From assembly GCA_937127195.1 (NCBI GenBank), contig CAKZLT010000303.1:1-14463 (forward strand): 14,463 bases of DNA. The letters are read 5' to 3'. The position numbers and the translations under genes are program-made. Below the pieces are notes generated by a model, which was given only the letters and a program-made list of their open reading frames with translations, did not search any database and had not been told where the DNA came from. Each line of letters starts with the position of its first letter. Position 1 is the stretch's first letter. This DNA is from an uncultured Saprospiraceae bacterium. GTDB taxonomy: Bacteria > Bacteroidota > Bacteroidia > Chitinophagales > Saprospiraceae. Below, one piece after another: positions 13,816-14,463 of this stretch.

Positions 13816-14463
13816 ATGGCACATTCATTTTCATTTAAGAGTAAAATAAGGATATTCGGACAGGCTGCAGAATTTAATTTTGGAAGCCCTGGCGGAGGTA
13901 ATTATGATGGAGAAATTACCTTTTATGGAGAAGGAATAGCCATAGATGAGATAATTGAAGGCTTTTGGAGTAAGGTGACAGGTGGTGCAAAATACCCTTT
14001 ACCACGCTTCAAAACCCGAATTAAATCGATAGGGACACAAATTTTAGATAATGAAAAAGGAAGTTTATTCTTGATTCAATTAGTCCTGAATGATTTACAG
14101 TTTAGTATTTATTTCACCAAAGAAACAAAAGACAAACAATCTACTCAAATTATTTCTATCAATACCCTTCGACCAATTATTATTGATAGTTTGCCTGGAG
14201 TGACCGTTGATTTTTCGGAGCCAATTGTTATTGATTTTACCTTGAACTTAGCTTCAAAAGCAACAAAAGTACACTTCAATGAAGGCGTAACAAAAGAATT
14301 TGCTGCTGGTTTTTCTTATGATTTAGATTTAAAATTACCAGATACCGAACTAGATCCATTTACATTTACAATGCCTTCACGAGAAGAGGAAGAAGCTATG
14401 ACAAAAGCAGCTTCTACAAGTGTTGCAGCAAAGCCTGTCGAATCGAGCGAAGCACTTTCGTTT
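13816..14463 (+). CDS. Partial protein of unknown function, paralogue of the 13111 product
   Basis: The frame is open from the ATG at 13816 to the window end: 216 codons with no stop, so the C-terminus is missing. N-terminal motifs FSFKSKIRIFG (5-15) and DGEITFYGEGIAI (31-43) line up with FKFGAKLKLFG and GRVEYHDETGIAI of the preceding gene, and PRFKTRIKSI (63-72) with QSTRITDL (63-70). After that this protein is longer, with strands such as GSLFLIQLVLNDLQFSIYF and a polar, low-complexity part beginning near residue 190 (REEEEAMTKAASTSVAAKP). There is no signal peptide. I recognise no named family. The ATG is chosen because it immediately follows element E and gives an N-terminus matching that of the paralogue. 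Confidence 0.7.
   Translation, partial: MAHSFSFKSKIRIFGQAAEFNFGSPGGGNYDGEITFYGEGIAIDEIIEGFWSKVTGGAKYPLPRFKTRIKSIGTQILDNEKGSLFLIQLVLNDLQFSIYFTKETKDKQSTQIISINTLRPIIIDSLPGVTVDFSEPIVIDFTLNLASKATKVHFNEGVTKEFAAGFSYDLDLKLPDTELDPFTFTMPSREEEEAMTKAASTSVAAKPVESSEALSF

Overview
The window looks like a chromosomal stretch from a low-GC member of the Bacteroidota, most likely a gliding Cytophagia/Cytophagales-type bacterium. The evidence is a recognisable gliding/type IX secretion lipoprotein (GldJ), an MCE (MlaD-type) protein of Bacteroidota style, Bacteroidota-type promoter motifs (TTTG/TTG, 17-20 bp, TAnnTTTG) and no obvious Shine-Dalgarno sites. The assignment to Cytophagales is inference from protein resemblance.

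Layout. Bases 207-2119: an MCE/MlaD-like protein and then the LptB-like ATPase on the + strand, separated by a large hairpin. Bases 2170-3051: a pirin on the - strand, convergent with lptB. Bases 3235-5910: an 891-residue membrane-anchored protein with a DUF3352-like part and a C-terminal propeller-like part. Bases 6001-6918: a diacylglycerol-kinase-family lipid kinase (-). Bases 7105-8673: a small four-helix membrane protein and a PLP aminotransferase behind a good promoter (+). Bases 8808-11716: murF and gldJ, both on the - strand, each with its own hairpin terminator or terminator-like element downstream. Bases 11717-13110 are nearly gene-free. They hold the gldJ promoter, an orphan terminator, a 284-bp nested palindrome of REPIN type, the C-terminal remnant of a four-helix-bundle (S23/IVP-like) gene and heptad-repeat elements. 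Bases 13111-14463: two tandem genes that appear to encode distant paralogues of unknown function; the second runs off the window.

The housekeeping genes cover envelope lipid handling (MlaD-like, LptB, lipid kinase), peptidoglycan precursor synthesis (MurF) and gliding/secretion (GldJ). Apart from the 7105/7525 pair they do not form one clear operon.

The most unusual signal is outside the genes. At least five intergenic gaps (1245-1364, 5909-6003, 8778-8805, 12728-12982, 13672-13808) contain degenerate tandem 7-bp repeats, usually arranged as two inverted arms of a long hairpin that starts at or inside a stop codon. The 7-bp unit differs completely between loci, but the period, the hairpin architecture and the position at gene 3' ends are shared, and two loci also share an AGCGGTAG core. 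This looks like a process or element class rather than a single repeat sequence. The second target of interest is the paralogous pair at the right end, the first of which has an acidic 11-residue repeat tail.
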